Assembly: GCF_003020115.1 (NCBI RefSeq)
Contig: NZ_PYFX01000015.1
Span: 62,001 to 126,000, forward strand
Source of the DNA: Bradyrhizobium sp. MOS002
GTDB taxonomy: Bacteria; Pseudomonadota; Alphaproteobacteria; Rhizobiales; Xanthobacteraceae
DNA: 64,000 nt
Direction: 5' to 3'
Both the position numbers and the translations under genes were made by a program. Shown piece by piece: positions 60,889 to 64,000 of the stretch; the stretch's first letter is position 1, and each line of letters begins with the position of its first letter. The notes below the pieces were generated by a model that was given only the letters and a program-made list of their open reading frames with translations, did no database searches and was not told the DNA's origin.

Positions 60889-62832
60889 ATGTACAACGAT
60901 TCGCTATTCAACGCTTTCGCTAAGTCGTTCGAGGCGAGAAGCCAGCACGACATGTCGATGGCGGAATATCTGGAATCGTGTCGAAGCGATCCCATGAAAT
61001 ACGCGAACGCGGCCGAACGACTGCTAGCAGCGATCGGTGAGCCCCAGACGATTGACACGGCCAAGGACCCACGCCTTGGCCGTATTTTTTTGAACCGCAC
61101 GATCCGCACCTATCCAGCCTTCGCCGGCTTCTACGGCATGGAAGAAACCATCGAGCGCATCGTCGGTTTCTTCCGTCACGCGGCGCAGGGCCTCGAAGAG
61201 CGCAAGCAGATCCTGTACCTGCTCGGTCCGGTCGGCGGCGGCAAATCATCCCTCGCCGAGCGGCTCAAGTCGCTGATGGAAGTGCACCCGATCTACGTGC
61301 TCAAGGCCGGCGATGAACTCTCGCCCGTGTTCGAAAGCCCGCTCAGCCTGTTCGATCCGGATCAGCTCGGCCCGATGCTGGAAGAGAAGTACGGCATTCC
61401 GCGCCGCCGTCTCACCGGCCTGATGAGCCCGTGGTGTTACAAGCGGCTGGAAGCCTTCGGCGGCGATATTTCCCAGTTCCGGGTCGCAAAAATCCAGCCG
61501 TCGCGGCTGCGCCAGATCGGCATCGCCAAGACCGAACCGGGTGACGAGAACAACCAAGACATCTCCTCGCTGGTCGGCAAGGTCGACATCCGCAAGCTCG
61601 AGACCTACGCGCAGAACGATCCCGACGCCTACAGCTATTCCGGCGGCCTCAACCGCGCCAACCAGGGCGTGCTCGAGTTCGTCGAGATGTTCAAGGCGCC
61701 GATCAAGATGCTGCACCCGCTGCTCACCGCGACGCAGGAAGGCAACTACATCGGCACCGAGAACATCGGCGCGATCCCGTTCACCGGCGTCATCCTCGCC
61801 CACTCCAACGAAGCCGAGTGGTCGAGCTTCAAGGCCAACAAGAACAACGAGGCCTTCATCGACCGCATCTGCGTGATCAAGGTGCCCTATTGCCTGCGGA
61901 TCACGGAAGAGCAGAAGATCTACGAGAAGCTGATCCAGGGCTCCGAGCTCGCGGCCGCGCCTTGCGCGCCCTCGACGCTGGAAACGCTGGCGCGGTTCTC
62001 GGTGATGTCGCGCCTGCGCAAGCACGAAAATTCCACGACCTACGCCAAGATGAGGGTCTACGACGGCGAGAGCCTGAAGGAGACCGATCCGAAGGCACGC
62101 AGCGTCCAGGAATACCGCGATGCCGCCGGCGTCGACGAGGGCATGGACGGTGTTTCCACCCGCTTTGCCTTCAAGATCCTGGCTGCGACCTTCAACCACG
62201 ATCCGCAGGAAGTCGCCGCCGACGCCGTGCATCTGATGTACGCGCTGGAGCAATCGATCAAGCGCGAGCAGCTGCCCGAGGAAGTCGAGAAGCGCTACCT
62301 CGAGTTCATCAAGGCGGACCTTGCGCCGCGTTATGCCGAGTTCATCGGAAACGAGATCCAGAAGGCTTATCTCGAATCCTACTCGGATTACGGCCAGAAC
62401 CTGTTCGACCGCTACGTCGACTACGCCGATGCCTGGATCGAGGACCAGGATTTCAAGGACGCCGACACCGGTCAGCTGCTTGATCGCGAGCTTTTGAACC
62501 AGGAGTTGACCAAGATCGAGAAGCCGGCGGGCATCGCCAACCCCAAGGACTTCCGCAACGAGGTGGTCAAATTCTCGTTACGGTCGCGCGCCCAGAACGG
62601 CGGAAAGAATCCGACCTGGATCTCCTACGAGAAGATTCGCGATGTGATCGAAAAGCGGATATTCTCCCAGGTCGAGGATCTGCTTCCGGTCATCTCCTTC
62701 GGGTCGAAGAAGGACGGCGAGACGGAGAAGAAGCACGGCGAATTCGTCGCACGCATGGTGGAGCGCGGCTACACCGAGCGTCAGGTTCGCCGGCTCGTCG
62801 AATGGTACATGCGCGTGAAGCAGGCCGGTTGA
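60889..62832 (+). CDS. prkA: PrkA family serine protein kinase
   Basis: A 647-residue protein. The N-terminal AAA domain has Walker A YLLGPVGGGKSSLAERLK (K119) and continues through SGGLNRANQGVLEFVEMFKAP, HPLLTATQEGNYIGTENIG and LAHSNEAEWSSFKAN; the C-terminal third is the PrkA kinase-like domain. In proteobacteria PrkA (YeaG) acts with YeaH in stress and starvation responses. GGAG precedes the ATG; yeaH starts 13 nt after its stop. An EcfG-type promoter lies just upstream. Confidence 0.95.
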   Translation: MYNDSLFNAFAKSFEARSQHDMSMAEYLESCRSDPMKYANAAERLLAAIGEPQTIDTAKDPRLGRIFLNRTIRTYPAFAGFYGMEETIERIVGFFRHAAQGLEERKQILYLLGPVGGGKSSLAERLKSLMEVHPIYVLKAGDELSPVFESPLSLFDPDQLGPMLEEKYGIPRRRLTGLMSPWCYKRLEAFGGDISQFRVAKIQPSRLRQIGIAKTEPGDENNQDISSLVGKVDIRKLETYAQNDPDAYSYSGGLNRANQGVLEFVEMFKAPIKMLHPLLTATQEGNYIGTENIGAIPFTGVILAHSNEAEWSSFKANKNNEAFIDRICVIKVPYCLRITEEQKIYEKLIQGSELAAAPCAPSTLETLARFSVMSRLRKHENSTTYAKMRVYDGESLKETDPKARSVQEYRDAAGVDEGMDGVSTRFAFKILAATFNHDPQEVAADAVHLMYALEQSIKREQLPEEVEKRYLEFIKADLAPRYAEFIGNEIQKAYLESYSDYGQNLFDRYVDYADAWIEDQDFKDADTGQLLDRELLNQELTKIEKPAGIANPKDFRNEVVKFSLRSRAQNGGKNPTWISYEKIRDVIEKRIFSQVEDLLPVISFGSKKDGETEKKHGEFVARMVERGYTERQVRRLVEWYMRVKQAG

Positions 62833-62845
62833 GGCGGATGGAAAA

Positions 62846-64000
62846 GTGCCGATTCACATTATTGACAGGCGCCTGAATCCAGGCGGCAAGAGTCTCGAGA
62901 ACCGGCAGCGGTTCTTGCGTCGGGCCAAATCCCTGGTGCAGGGCGCCGTCAAGAAGACCTCGCAGGAACGCGACATCAAGGACGTCCTGGAGGGTGGCGA
63001 GGTCACGATTGCGCTCGACGGCATGCACGAGCCGCGTTTCCGCCGCGACGGCGGAACGCGCGACATGGTGTTGCCTGGTAACAAGAAGTTCATCGAGGGC
63101 GACTACCTCCAGCGCTCCGGCCAGGGCAGCGCGAAGGATTCCGGTCCGGGCGAAGGCGACGGCGAGGACGCCTTCCGCTTCGTGCTCAGCCGCGACGAAT
63201 TCGTCGATCTCTTCCTCGACGATCTCGAATTGCCCGATCTTGCCAAGCGCAAGATCGCGCAGACCGAGAGCGAGGGCATTCAGCGCGCCGGCTACACCAC
63301 GTCGGGCTCGCCATCCAACATCTCGGTGAGCCGGACGGTTCGGCGCGCAATGGCGCGCCGTATCGCGCTCAAGCGTCCCAGCAAGGAGGAGATCGAAGAG
63401 CTGGAATCCGCGATCGCCGCATGCGCGGATGAGGACGAGCGTCTGGTGCTGATGGCCCAACTCGAAAAACTGAAGGCGAAGTCCAAGCGCATTCCCTTCA
63501 TCGATCCGCTCGACATCCGCTACCGCCGCTTCGAGGCGGTGCCCAAACCCGTTGCCCAGGCCGTGATGTTCTGCCTGATGGACGTGTCGGGTTCGATGTC
63601 CGAGCACATGAAGGATCTCGCCAAGCGCTTCTACATGCTGCTCTACGTGTTCCTGAAGCGCCGCTACAAGCATGTCGACATCGTCTTCATCCGCCACACC
63701 GATCGCGCCGAGGAGGTGGACGAGCAGACCTTCTTCTACGGCCCGGCTTCCGGCGGCACGCTGGTCTCCAGTGCGCTGCAGGCCATGCACGAGATCGTGC
63801 GCGAACGCTTCAGCCCGTTGGACTGGAATATCTATGCCGCACAAGCCTCCGACGGCGACAATTCCTATTCCGACGGCGAGCTCACGGGCATGCTGCTGAC
63901 CGACAAGATCCTGCCGGTCTGCCAGTTCTTCGCCTATCTCGAGGTCGGCGAGTCCGGCGGCAGCGCCTTCGATCTGTCCGACTCCTCGCTCTGGACCCTC
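62846..64000 (+). CDS. yeaH: YeaH/YhbH family protein (DUF444), 3' end outside window
   Basis: The frame stays open from a GTG at 62846 to the window edge (385 codons). GGATGGAAAA precedes the GTG, and the protein begins PIHIIDRRLNPGGKSLENRQ, the family start. A von Willebrand-type MIDAS sequence FCLMDVSGSMSEHMKDLA has its first Asp at residue 246; then YGPASGGTLVSSAL and AQASDGDNSYSDGE. YeaH is the partner of PrkA; spoVR often follows and would lie beyond the window. Confidence 0.93.
   Translation, partial: MPIHIIDRRLNPGGKSLENRQRFLRRAKSLVQGAVKKTSQERDIKDVLEGGEVTIALDGMHEPRFRRDGGTRDMVLPGNKKFIEGDYLQRSGQGSAKDSGPGEGDGEDAFRFVLSRDEFVDLFLDDLELPDLAKRKIAQTESEGIQRAGYTTSGSPSNISVSRTVRRAMARRIALKRPSKEEIEELESAIAACADEDERLVLMAQLEKLKAKSKRIPFIDPLDIRYRRFEAVPKPVAQAVMFCLMDVSGSMSEHMKDLAKRFYMLLYVFLKRRYKHVDIVFIRHTDRAEEVDEQTFFYGPASGGTLVSSALQAMHEIVRERFSPLDWNIYAAQASDGDNSYSDGELTGMLLTDKILPVCQFFAYLEVGESGGSAFDLSDSSLWTL

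Overview
The window is high-GC alphaproteobacterial chromosome, most likely Bradyrhizobium or a close relative. The basis is codon use, the gene families (LigD/Ku, KdpFABC, PrkA-YeaH, GlgE-TreS, transaldolase/phosphoglucose isomerase fusion), GGAAC-N16/17-nGTT promoters of the EcfG general-stress type, and five different palindromic intergenic repeats of rhizobial style. No rRNA, tRNA, CRISPR, phage or IS element was seen. The left edge cuts into a TPP enzyme and the right edge into yeaH.

Layout. (1) 1-16.9 kb is catabolic: a frameshifted acetolactate-synthase-like enzyme, a DadA-like FAD oxidoreductase, an Asp/Glu-racemase-family protein, a split TPP decarboxylase and an SDR on the + strand. 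These are followed by a - strand operon (ABC substrate-binding protein, FAD reductase, IclR regulator), an MHS-type MFS transporter, a Tat-exported FAH-family hydrolase, a CoA-lyase/MaoC pair, an acyl-CoA dehydrogenase and an AMP-forming ligase. (2) 16.9-21.4 kb holds upp and a cluster of very small, mostly membrane proteins around a DapA-like protein whose Schiff-base lysine is arginine. (3) 21.1-29.5 kb is a complete kdp locus (two extra small proteins, then kdpF, A, B, C, D, E). (4) 29.6-34.1 kb has divergent ku and ligD (non-homologous end joining), a DUF3309 peptide and a PHA-system protein. (5) 34.1-52.1 kb is storage and compatible-solute carbohydrate metabolism: a tight - strand operon glgE, treS-maltokinase, glgB, glgX, treZ, treY, divergent from malQ and a GH15 enzyme. 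(6) 52.1-59.6 kb is a - strand pentose-phosphate operon: tal-pgi, gnd, zwf, pgl, gntK and a HAD phosphatase. (7) 59.9-64 kb has a membrane protein of unknown function, then prkA-yeaH.

Main observations. Four promoter regions between 18.5 and 21.0 kb share one 50-bp architecture: TTATGA-N2-TYCCTAT, exactly 20 nt, CTCG, 4 nt, then a C and a TTATGC-like -10. The four copies face three small-gene units and kdp, which suggests one undescribed regulon; KdpE is an obvious candidate regulator. EcfG-type promoters are visible before prkA, malQ and DUF3309, and as an interlocked divergent pair between ku and ligD. Two family members carry changed catalytic residues: GlgE (acid/base Glu to Lys) and the DapA-like protein (Lys to Arg). 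All assignments come from reading sequence and motifs; no database search was run.
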